Source of the DNA: Mycolicibacterium austroafricanum
GTDB taxonomy: Bacteria > Actinomycetota > Actinomycetes > Mycobacteriales > Mycobacteriaceae
Assembly: GCF_902705885.1 (NCBI RefSeq)
Contig: NZ_CACSIP010000014.1
Location: 1-64,000 of the forward strand
DNA length: 64,000 nt
Direction of reading: 5' to 3'
Both the position numbers and the translations under genes were made by a program. A model generated the notes under the pieces. It had not been told where the DNA came from. It searched no databases and saw nothing but the letters and a program-made list of their open reading frames with translations. The stretch's first letter is position 1, and the number at the start of each line of letters is the position of its first letter. Of the stretch, positions 18,186-26,063 are shown piece by piece.

Positions 18186-19082
18186 TCACCAGCCGCGTTC
18201 GGCGAGGCGGTGCGGTTCCGGGATGTCATCGACATTGATCCCGACCATCGCCTCACCCAGACCGCACGAAAGCTTGGCCAACACATCCGGATCGTCAAAA
18301 AGCGTGGTGGCCTTCACAATCGCCGCGGCGCGCTGTTCGGGGTTGCCCGACTTGAAGATCCCCGACCCCACAAACAGACCCTCGGCACCGAGCTGCATCA
18401 TCATCGCCGCATCCGCGGGTGTCGCGATACCCCCGGCGGTGAACAGGGTGACCGGCAGCTTGCCGTTGCGGGCCACCTCCACCACGAGATCGTAGGGCGC
18501 CTGCAACTCCTTGGCTGCCACGTACAACTCGTCCTCGCTCAACGACGTCAACCGGCGGATCTCGCCTCCGATCTTGCGCATATGAGTGGTGGCGTTGGAG
18601 ATATCGCCCGTGCCGGCCTCGCCCTTGGAACGGATCATCGCCGCACCCTCGGTCAACCGCCGCAACGCCTCACCCAGATTGGTCGCGCCACACACGAACG
18701 GCACCGTGAAACGCCACTTGTCAATGTGATTGGCATAGTCCGCCGGAGTCAGTACCTCCGACTCGTCGATGTAATCCACCCCCATCGACTGCAGGATCTG
18801 CGCCTCGACAAAATGCCCGATCCGAGCCTTCGCCATCACCGGAATGGTGACCGCATCGATGATCCCGGCAATCATGTCCGGGTCACTCATCCGCGACACC
18901 CCACCCTGGGCACGGATATCGGCGGGCACCCGCTCCAGCGCCATCACCGCCACCGCACCAGCGGCCTCGGCCATCCGCGCCTGCTCCGGGGTGACGACGT
19001 CCATGATGACGCCGCCCTTGAGCATCTCCGCCATGCCGCGCTTCACCCGAGCGGTACCCGTGTGACCTTGTGGTTCGATCAA
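18186..19082 (-). CDS. pdxS: Pyridoxal 5'-phosphate synthase subunit PdxS
   Basis: A 298-residue TIM barrel closely resembling mycobacterial PdxS (Snz). It has [17 protein letters not shown], then [14 protein letters not shown] with the first active-site Lys, [15 protein letters not shown] with the second Lys and phosphate loop, and [12 protein letters not shown]. PdxS condenses ribose or ribulose 5-phosphate, glyceraldehyde 3-phosphate and ammonia to PLP, normally with ammonia from PdxT. No pdxT is nearby. It begins with TTG six bases after the aldehyde dehydrogenase, in one operon. Mycobacteria have a chromosomal pdxS-pdxT elsewhere, so this is probably a second copy supporting the island's PLP enzyme, or a recruited sugar-phosphate enzyme. 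Confidence 0.9.
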   Translation of the reverse strand: MIEPQGHTGTARVKRGMAEMLKGGVIMDVVTPEQARMAEAAGAVAVMALERVPADIRAQGGVSRMSDPDMIAGIIDAVTIPVMAKARIGHFVEAQILQSMGVDYIDESEVLTPADYANHIDKWRFTVPFVCGATNLGEALRRLTEGAAMIRSKGEAGTGDISNATTHMRKIGGEIRRLTSLSEDELYVAAKELQAPYDLVVEVARNGKLPVTLFTAGGIATPADAAMMMQLGAEGLFVGSGIFKSGNPEQRAAAIVKATTLFDDPDVLAKLSCGLGEAMVGINVDDIPEPHRLAERGW

Positions 19083-19088
19083 TGCCCT

Positions 19089-20534
19089 TTACCCCGCTTC
19101 CCTGCTGTAGGTCGTGTAGGTCGTCTTGGACGTGGTGTAGAAGTCACGCGCAGCGGAGCCCTGCTCGCGGGGACCATATGAGGAACCCCCGAGTCCTCCG
19201 AATGGAACGTGGAAGTCCACTCCGGCGGTGGGCAGGTTCACCATCACCATTCCGGCCCGCGCATGCTTCTTGAAGTGTGTCGCCGTGGCGAGCGAGTCCG
19301 TGACGATTCCTGCTGTCAGTCCGAATTCCGTGTCATTGACAACTGCCAGAGCCTCGTCGTAGTCGGCTACCTTCACCACCGAAGCGACCGGTCCGAACAC
19401 CTCTTCACGGTTGATGGTGTCTGAGTTGACCGTCTCAGTCAGGAGTGCCGGTTCGAGGTAGAAGCCCGGTGTTGCCCGATCGAGTTGAGCTCCGCCGCTA
19501 CGTACCGCACCCTCGCTCACTGCGAGGTCGATGTAGCGGGTCACCTGATCCAGTTGCGCCGCGCTCACCACCGGCCCGATCTGCGTAGCCTCGTCGCGCG
19601 CATCGCCGACCACCAACTGCGCGCGAGCCCTTTCGAGACGATCGACAAAAACATCGTGGACTTTCTCTAGGACGACAAGTCGCGACGATGCGGTGCAGCG
19701 TTGACCGGTCGAACCGAAGGCCCCTTCGACCGCGATGCGCACGGCAAGGTCGACATCGCAGTCACTCGTAACGACGAGGGGATTTTTCCCACCCATCTCG
19801 AGTTGCACCCGCGCCTGATGCGCTTGCGCGGCTTCGAGGACCTCCCGGCCCACCCCCGTCGATCCGGTGAACGTGACACCGTCAACCGCAGCAGAACCGA
19901 CGATCGCCTGCCCCACCTCCCGTCCGGAACCGACGACGAGGTTCAAGACCCCCGCGGGAAGACCTGCGCGTTCGAGAGTTTCCGCGAGCGCCCATGCGCT
20001 GCCGGGCACCATCTCCGCCGGTTTGAACACCACTGTGTTACCGAATGCCAGAGCCGGAGCTATCTTCCAGGCTGGAATTGCCATGGGAAAGTTCCACGGT
20101 GTGATGACCGCTACGACCCCCAGCGGCTCCGGCACGACGTCAACCTCGACTTGGCTTCGGACCGAATCGACGTGTTGACCGGAGGTTCGCAGTGCTTCGC
20201 CGGCAAAGAACTTGAAGATGTGCCCAGCGCGAACCACTTCTGCGACCGCTTCGCGACGGGTTTTGCCCTCTTCGCGTGCGAGCAGATCTCCGAGTTCGGC
20301 GCTGCGGGCGCGGAGCTCGTCCCCCACCCGGTCGAGTATCTCGAACCGAGTCAACACACTGGTGTCACGCCATTCCGGTAGTGCCTCAACCGCAGCCTCG
20401 ACTGCGTTGACCGCCTGCGTTGCATCAGCTTTGGCGTGAACTCCCACCACATCACGAGTGTCGGACGGATTGATATTGCACAGCTCGGAATCCCCGCTGG
20501 CCCAGCGCCCGGCGATCAGATTGCGCCTGATCAC
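19089..20534 (-). CDS. NAD(P)-dependent aldehyde dehydrogenase, probable (ketoglutarate/glutarate) semialdehyde type
   Basis: A 481-residue ALDH-superfamily enzyme. The cofactor region VITPWNFPMAIPAWK is followed by FTGSTGVGREV, the general base Glu in LEMGGKNPLVV and the nucleophile Cys in GSTGQRCTASSR. Length and motifs fit 2,5-dioxovalerate and related C4-C5 semialdehyde dehydrogenases. It is coupled to the glutaryl-CoA dehydrogenase-like gene by an ATGA overlap. With that enzyme and the CoA-transferase it could turn a C5 semialdehyde into glutarate for activation. This substrate is inferred from the neighbours. Confidence 0.8.
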   Translation of the reverse strand: MIRRNLIAGRWASGDSELCNINPSDTRDVVGVHAKADATQAVNAVEAAVEALPEWRDTSVLTRFEILDRVGDELRARSAELGDLLAREEGKTRREAVAEVVRAGHIFKFFAGEALRTSGQHVDSVRSQVEVDVVPEPLGVVAVITPWNFPMAIPAWKIAPALAFGNTVVFKPAEMVPGSAWALAETLERAGLPAGVLNLVVGSGREVGQAIVGSAAVDGVTFTGSTGVGREVLEAAQAHQARVQLEMGGKNPLVVTSDCDVDLAVRIAVEGAFGSTGQRCTASSRLVVLEKVHDVFVDRLERARAQLVVGDARDEATQIGPVVSAAQLDQVTRYIDLAVSEGAVRSGGAQLDRATPGFYLEPALLTETVNSDTINREEVFGPVASVVKVADYDEALAVVNDTEFGLTAGIVTDSLATATHFKKHARAGMVMVNLPTAGVDFHVPFGGLGGSSYGPREQGSAARDFYTTSKTTYTTYSREAG

Positions 20535-21721
20535 TGGAACGCCGGTTGCCCGGTCAACGCTTGGCCGATGATCAGCGTGTGCATCTCAGAGGTGCCCTCG
20601 TAGGTCAGGACCGATTCGAGGTTATTCATGTGACGGATGACCGGGTACTCGAGTGAGATTCCGTTGGCGCCGAGTATGGTTCGCGCCGTCCTGCAGATAT
20701 CCAGAGCTGCCCTCACATTGTTGAGCTTTCCCACACTGATCTGTACGGGATGCAAACGTCCTTCATCTTTCGCACGTCCGATTGCAAGTGCGAGCAATCC
20801 TCCCTTGCTGAGCTCGATGCTCATGTCCACCAGCTTCTGCTGAGTCAGCTGAAACCCGGTGATTGGTCGACCGAACTGTGTCCGCTGCCCGGCATAGTCG
20901 AGCGCGGCCTCAAAGGAAGCCCGACCCGCACCCAATGCGCCCCAAAGGATTCCATAGCGCGCTTGGTTCAAACACGACAACGGTCCGCGCAGACCGACAG
21001 CGTCGGGCAACATCGCGGTCGACGGTAGCCGGACTCCCTCCAGGATGAGTTCACTGGTGACCGACGCGCGCAGCGACATCTTGTGTCGGATGGCATTCGC
21101 GGAGAATCCGGCAGTTGTGGTGGGTACGACGAATCCGCGTATCCCATCGTCAGTGCCTGCCCACACGATCGCGAGATCGGCGATGGAACCATTGGTGATC
21201 CACATCTTCGACCCGTCGAGCACCCAATCCGATCCGTCCCTGCGGGCGCGCGTCTTCATCGCGGATGGATCGGATCCGACATCTGGTTCGGTGAGTCCGA
21301 AGCACCCGATCGCGGTACCCGCCGCCATCGTGGGCAGCCAGTGCTCTTTTTGTTCCTCACTGCCCCAACGATGGATGGCGAACATCGCCAGCGAGCCCTG
21401 CACGGAAACAAGCGAACGGATCCCCGAGTCAGAAGCCTCCAACTCCATGCACGCCAGCCCATAGTCGACTGCTGACATTCCGGCGCAGCCGTAGCCGTGC
21501 AGGTGCATACCGAACAGGCCGATCTTACCCAGTTCCGAAGCAAGACCGGGCAGATCATCGATTTGTCCGCGCTCGAACCAGTCGCCGATGTAAGGGTCAA
21601 TCAACTCCTCGCAGACGGCTCGTACTGTCGAGCGCACTGCACGCTCGTCGGCAGTCAGATGGTGATCCATTCCGGCCAGGTCGTAGGGGATCAGTTCGGT
21701 GCGATGTTCGCTGAGTGTCAC
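20531..21721 (-). CDS. Acyl-CoA dehydrogenase, glutaryl-CoA dehydrogenase-like
   Basis: A 396-residue flavoprotein. CFGLTEPDVGSDPSAMKTRARRDG is the classical ACAD FAD-binding signature in GcdH form, and the catalytic Glu lies in LTYEGTSEMH near the C-terminus, preceded by RHMNNLESV, the Arg-rich helix seen in GcdH. GcdH oxidises and decarboxylates glutaryl-CoA to crotonyl-CoA. The GTG start overlaps the CoA-transferase stop (GTGA). The three-gene order CoA-transferase, GcdH, semialdehyde dehydrogenase supports glutarate as the shared intermediate. Confidence 0.8.
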   Translation of the reverse strand: MTLSEHRTELIPYDLAGMDHHLTADERAVRSTVRAVCEELIDPYIGDWFERGQIDDLPGLASELGKIGLFGMHLHGYGCAGMSAVDYGLACMELEASDSGIRSLVSVQGSLAMFAIHRWGSEEQKEHWLPTMAAGTAIGCFGLTEPDVGSDPSAMKTRARRDGSDWVLDGSKMWITNGSIADLAIVWAGTDDGIRGFVVPTTTAGFSANAIRHKMSLRASVTSELILEGVRLPSTAMLPDAVGLRGPLSCLNQARYGILWGALGAGRASFEAALDYAGQRTQFGRPITGFQLTQQKLVDMSIELSKGGLLALAIGRAKDEGRLHPVQISVGKLNNVRAALDICRTARTILGANGISLEYPVIRHMNNLESVLTYEGTSEMHTLIIGQALTGQPAFQ

Positions 21722-22926
21722 TCTTTGACAACTTTCCCTAGTAATGTCGCTGGGACCATTCCCACATCGGCTCTGGGCTCATCCAGCCACCGGCAGAGCT
21801 CCGTAGCGTCTTGACCCAACACCGGCGGCGCTACTGGCGGGCGAATCGCACTGTGTGAGTATTTGATCGGGTGAGCGACCTGATCGATGTGCGCCTCCGG
21901 CATCGACCAGAGCGGCTCCAAACCCAGATCGGTGGCGAGCTCGAATGCGGTGCTCAAGGTGCCCACCACGCCTGCCGGCACGCCACTGGCGACAAGCCGG
22001 CCGGTCCACTTCGACGCGGTGTCTGCCGCCAGTCTGGATTCCAGCGCCTCTCTAAGACTCTTCCGGTTGGCCACCCGATCGGAGTTGAGGGCGAACCGCG
22101 GATCAGTGCTCAGATCAGGCAGGTCGAGAACCTCAGCGAGACGGCGGAACTGGCGATCATTACCGCAAGCCACCGCGAGGAATCCGTCCGAACATTGCAG
22201 GGTTTCGTAGGGGGCGATGGAAGGGTGCAGGTTGCCCAGCCGTTCGGGCGAAACACCCGTCGCAAGGAACCCTGACGCTTGGTTGACCATCCCGGCAAGC
22301 AGACTCGTCAGCAGCGATACCTCGATGTGTTGACCTCGCTGGTCACGCTCCCTGCTCCGCAGTGCGGCGAGAATCCCGATCACCGCATCCTTGCCGGTTA
22401 GAACATCGACCAGCGCGACCCCCACCTTCATCGGTTCCCCCTGAGGGTTCCCGGTGACGTGCATCAAACCGCCCACTGCTTGAACTACGAAGTCGTAACC
22501 GGGAAGACGGGCCCCGGCACCGCTGCCAAACCCGGTGATGGAGCAGTACACCACGTCGGCATTGCCCGCGAAGACACTGGCGTAGTCGAGCCCGTACTTC
22601 TCCATGACGCCCGCACGGAAATTATGTATCACCACATCCGCACGTCGAGCCAGTTCCTGGGCACGACGCAGATCCGTCTCATCGTCCAGAGCCAATGTCA
22701 GGCTGTGTTTGGATCGATTGACCCCGTCGAAGTAGGACGACCCGCCCGGAGTCCACGGTGGGCCCCACCCCCGCGTGTCGTCGCCGCTGTGCGGTCGCTC
22801 GACCTTGACGACAGTCGCGCCGAGGTCGGCAAGCATCATTGTTGCCAACGGCCCGGCCAGAACGCGGCTGAAGTCGGCGACCAGGACTCCATCCAGGGGC
22901 GGCGCAGCGACTGCGGATTCAGTCAC
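21718..22926 (-). CDS. CaiB/BaiF family (type III) CoA-transferase, probable glutarate CoA-transferase
   Basis: A 402-residue class III CoA-transferase. The N-terminus LDGVLVADFSRVLAGPLATM and ADLGATVVKVERP are typical, as is GYDFVVQAVGGLMHVTG. The catalytic Asp is expected in VALVDVLTGKDAVIG. Its position ahead of a GcdH-like gene matches succinyl-CoA:glutarate CoA-transferases. I chose the GTG at 22926, because the frame upstream to 23172 has no family similarity and crosses the operator region. It is the first gene of an operon of four ending with pdxS. Confidence 0.75.
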   Translation of the reverse strand: MTESAVAAPPLDGVLVADFSRVLAGPLATMMLADLGATVVKVERPHSGDDTRGWGPPWTPGGSSYFDGVNRSKHSLTLALDDETDLRRAQELARRADVVIHNFRAGVMEKYGLDYASVFAGNADVVYCSITGFGSGAGARLPGYDFVVQAVGGLMHVTGNPQGEPMKVGVALVDVLTGKDAVIGILAALRSRERDQRGQHIEVSLLTSLLAGMVNQASGFLATGVSPERLGNLHPSIAPYETLQCSDGFLAVACGNDRQFRRLAEVLDLPDLSTDPRFALNSDRVANRKSLREALESRLAADTASKWTGRLVASGVPAGVVGTLSTAFELATDLGLEPLWSMPEAHIDQVAHPIKYSHSAIRPPVAPPVLGQDATELCRWLDEPRADVGMVPATLLGKVVKE

Positions 22927-23082
22927 GGTCGAACCCTTGCGGTGCGTACTACGGATTGAGCTGTCTGCGTTGATCTTCGGTACCTCGGTAATCGTCTGGC
23001 AGCTGGGGCGGACTGTTCCCGGATGCCCACTCGGCTCAACACCTGGGTCAGCCTTCTCGCATTCCCCTGGCCGGTTCCGGTC

Positions 23083-23106
23083 AATATAGGTAGCGTGTCC
23101 TAGATT
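23083..23106. promoter_or_regulatory. Palindromic operator (site e), CoA-transferase operon
   Basis: TAGGTAGCGTGTCCTA lies at 23087-23102. A TATATT box on the minus strand (23088-23083) could be the -10 for the CoA-transferase operon, and TAGATT on the plus strand (23101-23106) has the same register as the -10 in sites a, b and d. No good -35 is visible on either strand, so the direction is uncertain. Confidence 0.55.
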
Positions 23107-23200
23107 CTCCGAGATTGCAACCCCGGATCGGTCAGGTTCCGCAAGCCTGCCGACACCAAGCGGCGGCAGCATTCGATAGGCCGAGCAGTGCCGCGAAACC

Positions 23201-23230
23201 TTGACGAAACCAGGGCATCTGTCCTATTTT
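23201..23230 (+). promoter_or_regulatory. Promoter with palindromic operator (site f), HPS-like gene unit
   Basis: TTGACG at 23201-23206, an 18-bp spacer and TATTTT at 23225-23230 form a plus-strand promoter. The operator CAGGGCATCTGTCCTA (23211-23226) fills the spacer. It lies about 55 bp upstream of the aminotransferase remnant ATG. Confidence 0.65.
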
Positions 23231-23280
23231 CATTTCAACCGCGCGTCTGCGATGAGCAGAGCCCTCAGGAAGGGAACGCA

Positions 23281-23677
23281 ATGGCACCGGATTCCAACAC
23301 GCCCGGCACGGCTGTGGATTCGACCCTGGCGAAAGCTAATGGCAGCGGGTTTCGCCGAGTCACCGACGATCACTGGCGGGCAAGGGCCGACAAGGTGATC
23401 CCGGGGGCATGTAAGGCCACATCCAGGCCTCGAGGTTTCCCAACGGATACCCTCAGTTTTCCTGCGCTTCGATGGCGAGACTATGCAGCACGCCTTCCGG
23501 TGGAGCGTAGAACTCCTCCGGCGAGGCGTGCTCGTGCACCCATGGCACAACTGGTTCCTCTCGGCCGCCCACACCGAAGCGGACATCGACCTCGCCCTCC
23601 AAGCAACCGAGCGAGCATTCGCCCTCGTACAAGCTCAGTCCTATTTCTTCGACCGCAGACAGTCACCACAACGTTAG
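23281..23677 (+). pseudogene. Class III aminotransferase remnant with large internal deletion
   Basis: An ATG with a good ribosome site opens a frame reading DDHWRARADKVIPGA, which aligns to the N-terminus of the aminotransferase at 7078 (LAWRERAGRVLPGG). After about 55 codons the sequence jumps, in another frame, to FLRFDGETMQHAF and then LLRRGVLVHPWHNWFLSAAHTEADIDLAL, which matches the last ~65 residues of that family. Roughly 300 codons, including the PLP lysine, are missing. Signals for expression survive, and the HPS-like gene follows directly. Confidence 0.8.
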
Positions 23678-23683
23678 GAAGAC

Positions 23684-24385
23684 ATGACCGACAAGACAGA
23701 ATTACATCAGCAGGTGGCACGCCCCGTCGTCCAACTCTGTATCGACGTCACATCGACTGAACAGGCAATGGACATTGCAGCCATGGGGCTTCGTGCCGGC
23801 GTGGATTGGCTGGAATGGGGTACGCCACTGGTCTCGTTCGCAGGGATCAACAACTTCGATGCGCTGAACCGACAATTCGGCTCATCAGTGACCTTCCTGG
23901 ATGCGAAGATCATGGACGCGTCGGTCCGGTACATGGAATCCGCTGCGCGCCTGGGGATCAATCTCGTGTGCATCTGCGCGAGCGCCTCTGATGCCACCTT
24001 CCGTGCCGCCATTGCTTCGGGTCGTGACAGCGGTGTCAAGGTGGTCGCAGATCTCTACGCGGTTGCGAACCCAGTTGCCCGCGCCCGCGAGCTGGCCGAC
24101 ATCGGCGTGGACTACATCTACCTTCACTACGGCTACGACCAACAGACCGAATCTTTGGCTGCAAACCCAACGATCGACCAGATCCGCGAACTCAAGGACG
24201 CGGTCGAACTACCGATAGGTGTGGTCACATTCGACCAGGATTCGGGCAGGCGCGCAGTCGAAGCGGGTGCGGACATTGTCCTGATCAGCCATCCCTACCT
24301 GATCGGTGACGATGCCGAGCGATTGCTCACCGAATACGTCCGGCACGTCAAATCCGCGGCACTCGTTGGGAAAACAGAGATTTAA
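23684..24385 (+). CDS. OMP-decarboxylase-superfamily aldolase/decarboxylase (HPS/KGPDC-like)
   Basis: A 233-residue TIM barrel of the family that includes 3-hexulose-6-phosphate synthase and 3-keto-L-gulonate-6-phosphate decarboxylase. The hallmark D-x-K-x-x-D motif appears as LDAKIMDAS near residue 70, and VKVVADLYAVANPVARARELADIGVDYIYLHYG follows the HPS/KGPDC pattern of a second barrel strand ending in H. Substrates in this group are phosphorylated ketoses or keto-acids, and Mg is required. It may act with the kinase and isomerase of the same regulon, but the product is unknown. It has a ribosome site AGGAAG and overlaps the convergent TetR gene by 4 bp. Confidence 0.75.
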   Translation: MTDKTELHQQVARPVVQLCIDVTSTEQAMDIAAMGLRAGVDWLEWGTPLVSFAGINNFDALNRQFGSSVTFLDAKIMDASVRYMESAARLGINLVCICASASDATFRAAIASGRDSGVKVVADLYAVANPVARARELADIGVDYIYLHYGYDQQTESLAANPTIDQIRELKDAVELPIGVVTFDQDSGRRAVEAGADIVLISHPYLIGDDAERLLTEYVRHVKSAALVGKTEI

Positions 24386-24993
24386 CGATCACTGGCCGAC
24401 GTTGGATCGCCTGGCAGGGCTTCCATGAGGGCCAGGAGCCCAATCTTGAGCCCCTGAAACTGAGCGTGATTCGGCGATGCCAGGCGGTACAGGCCGAAAC
24501 CATCGGTGAGCGCAGTCAGAATGGGTGCCGCCCAGTCGAGGTCCTTTCGCCGTGAGGCGGTGACCAAGGTGCTTCCGGGGCGATGGGTTGCGGCCAGTGC
24601 TTTCTCGACCTCCTCCCGGAGCGCAGGTTTCTGGTCAGCGAAGAGATACGCTTCGAACTGAAGCTTGTCGTACTTCGGGGCTGCTTTGACAGCGTGGTCT
24701 ATGTAGGCGTCGACGGCTTCTTCACGGGACATGTTCTCACGCTCGATTCGCTCGCTCAGAGCGACCAACGACGCAATCATGTTGTTCATGATCGTTCGGA
24801 AGGCCTCGACGAAGAGGTCATCGATCGAAGGAAAGAAGTAACTTGGGGCGGAAGGAGAGACACCGGCCCGCTTGGCCACATTTCGGTGGGTGACCCCAGA
24901 AATGCCGCTCTCGTAGATCAGATCGACCGTCGCAGCGAGTATCTCGGCGCGGCGCGCTTCACCCGGCGCGTATCTGCCTTTCGGAGACGACAT
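24382..24993 (-). CDS. TetR-family transcriptional regulator, candidate regulator of the island
   Basis: A 203-residue protein whose N-terminus has a TetR DNA-binding domain: RRAEILAATVDLIYESGISGVTHRNVAKRAGVSPSAPSYFFPS spans the three helices, with the recognition helix at about residues 38-48. The C-terminal helices would bind a small ligand. TetR dimers bind palindromes of about 15-17 bp, the size of the six island operators, and this is the only regulator inside the island. No clear copy of the palindrome lies in its own upstream region, which is only about 75 bp before an insertion-sequence end. The assignment as regulon master is an inference. Confidence 0.8.
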   Translation of the reverse strand: MSSPKGRYAPGEARRAEILAATVDLIYESGISGVTHRNVAKRAGVSPSAPSYFFPSIDDLFVEAFRTIMNNMIASLVALSERIERENMSREEAVDAYIDHAVKAAPKYDKLQFEAYLFADQKPALREEVEKALAATHRPGSTLVTASRRKDLDWAAPILTALTDGFGLYRLASPNHAQFQGLKIGLLALMEALPGDPTSASDR

Positions 24994-25068
24994 AGAAGCA
25001 TTTTAGACTGCCACCGACCGGCTAGAAAGCGGCTCACCTGCGAAAGCAGCTGACGTGTCGGGTCTGGT

Positions 25069-25275
25069 TGAATCGCCCTGGGTTTCCCGGAGGCTCGGGC
25101 TATTGGATTCCGATCAAGGGTTGGTCGGTCCGGTATGCATCGTAGAACGCGGCTTCGAACTCCCGGGATGTCGCCGAGGTAGCTGTGCAGTCTGCTGGTG
25201 TTGTGCCAGTACACCCAGCCCAGCGTGGCCAGTTCGACGTCCTCGACGGTCTTCCACGGCCCGCTGCGGGCGTGG
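25069..25275 (-). mobile_element. 3' end of an IS3-family element (transposase tail and terminal repeat)
   Basis: On the minus strand, from 25275, the sequence reads GPWKTVEDVELATLGWVYWHNTSRLHSYLGDI, then after a frameshift EFEAAFYDAYRTDQPLIGIQ and TAG. This is the C-terminal tail of IS3-family OrfB. Beyond the stop, 25069-25096 begins TGAATCGCCC and ends GGAGGCTC, the usual type of terminal inverted repeat of actinobacterial IS3 elements. The rest of the element is gone. It differs from the subgroup of the relic at 3235, so the two are not copies of one element. Confidence 0.8.
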
Positions 25276-25726
25276 CGTCAACGAGGTCCTTGCCGGTGAT
25301 GAACGAATTGTCGGCATAGAGCGGGCCGCGCGTTATTCCACCCCGTACAAACCTGCCCTCAAGGGCCAGGTGCAGCTGGTACGCCGCCACAACGCCTAGC
25401 ACCAGCCCAAGGCCGCCGCCGTCGTGGTAGCCGTCAGAATCATCGCCAGCGCGGAAACGAACGGGTAGGCCAGGGCCCACGTTGTCGCTGAAGTACAAGA
25501 TTCGCATCGACTCATCCCAGTCCAGTCTGGGGTCTGATAGCTGCAGCCGCGCATCGTCGTAGCGCAGAAGATCGTCCCGAAGTTCATCATCGGTAAGTGT
25601 GCTAACGCACTCTGCGAAGCCCAACTTGTCGATAAAGGCTTCCACAGAGTCACCTAGAATCGGTTCCTGGGATTGGCCATCGCGGTACAACTCTCGCCCG
25701 GCCTCGCGGCTTTCGAGAAACTTCAA
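25275..25726 (-). pseudogene. Truncated nucleotide-cyclase-like (palm domain) protein
   Basis: About 150 codons read ILYFSDNVGPGLPV, then YQLHLALEGRFVRGGITRGPLYADNSFITGKDLVDA. The pattern FSDN ... RGGIxxGxxY ... GxxLVxA resembles class III nucleotide-cyclase-homology domains found in unnamed bacterial proteins. The frame then passes directly into IS3 sequence, so the C-terminal part of the domain is lost. A 20-codon frame at 25785-25723 (MKNDIKEILARDRARREERV) precedes it and overlaps its possible TTG start. Activity is unlikely; the family name is tentative. Confidence 0.45.
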
Positions 25727-26063
25727 ACGCGTTCCTCGCGTCTAGCGCGGTCGCGCGCCAGAATTTCTTTGATGTCGTTCTTCATCTCGCGATGCTGTGA
25801 TCTGCGGCGACGGTTGATGTCTCACGGCGCTGCACCGCCGGTTTGTCTCACTTCATCTCCTACGGGGGGCCGGCCCTAACGTGGAACGTAGGAATTGCGG
25901 TGGGAACCCCAGCCCAGCGGTTGGGCGAGGCACATTCGCCACTGCGGCACAGATTTCGCCTCTGTGTGGATCGCGGCGTGCAACCGGGCATGCTTCAGTT
26001 AGTTGTCTGTCGTGTTCCCAGCGCCTCAAACCACGATCGACGGCTGCGGCGCGTGTTGCCCCA
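25727..26063. other. Gene-poor stretch
   Basis: Apart from the 20-codon frame at its left edge I see no gene, repeat or hairpin that I can support here. It is the right margin of the accessory island. Confidence 0.5.

Larger units (their letters stand above)
22927..23280. other. Divergent regulatory region with two operators
   Basis: This gene-free stretch between the CoA-transferase and the aminotransferase remnant contains operator sites e and f, about 110 bp apart. No other structure is apparent. Confidence 0.6.

Noticed and set aside
3235..25275. Island as a composite transposon
   Set aside because: The two IS3 relics belong to different subgroups, and I could not see matching terminal repeats or a target duplication.
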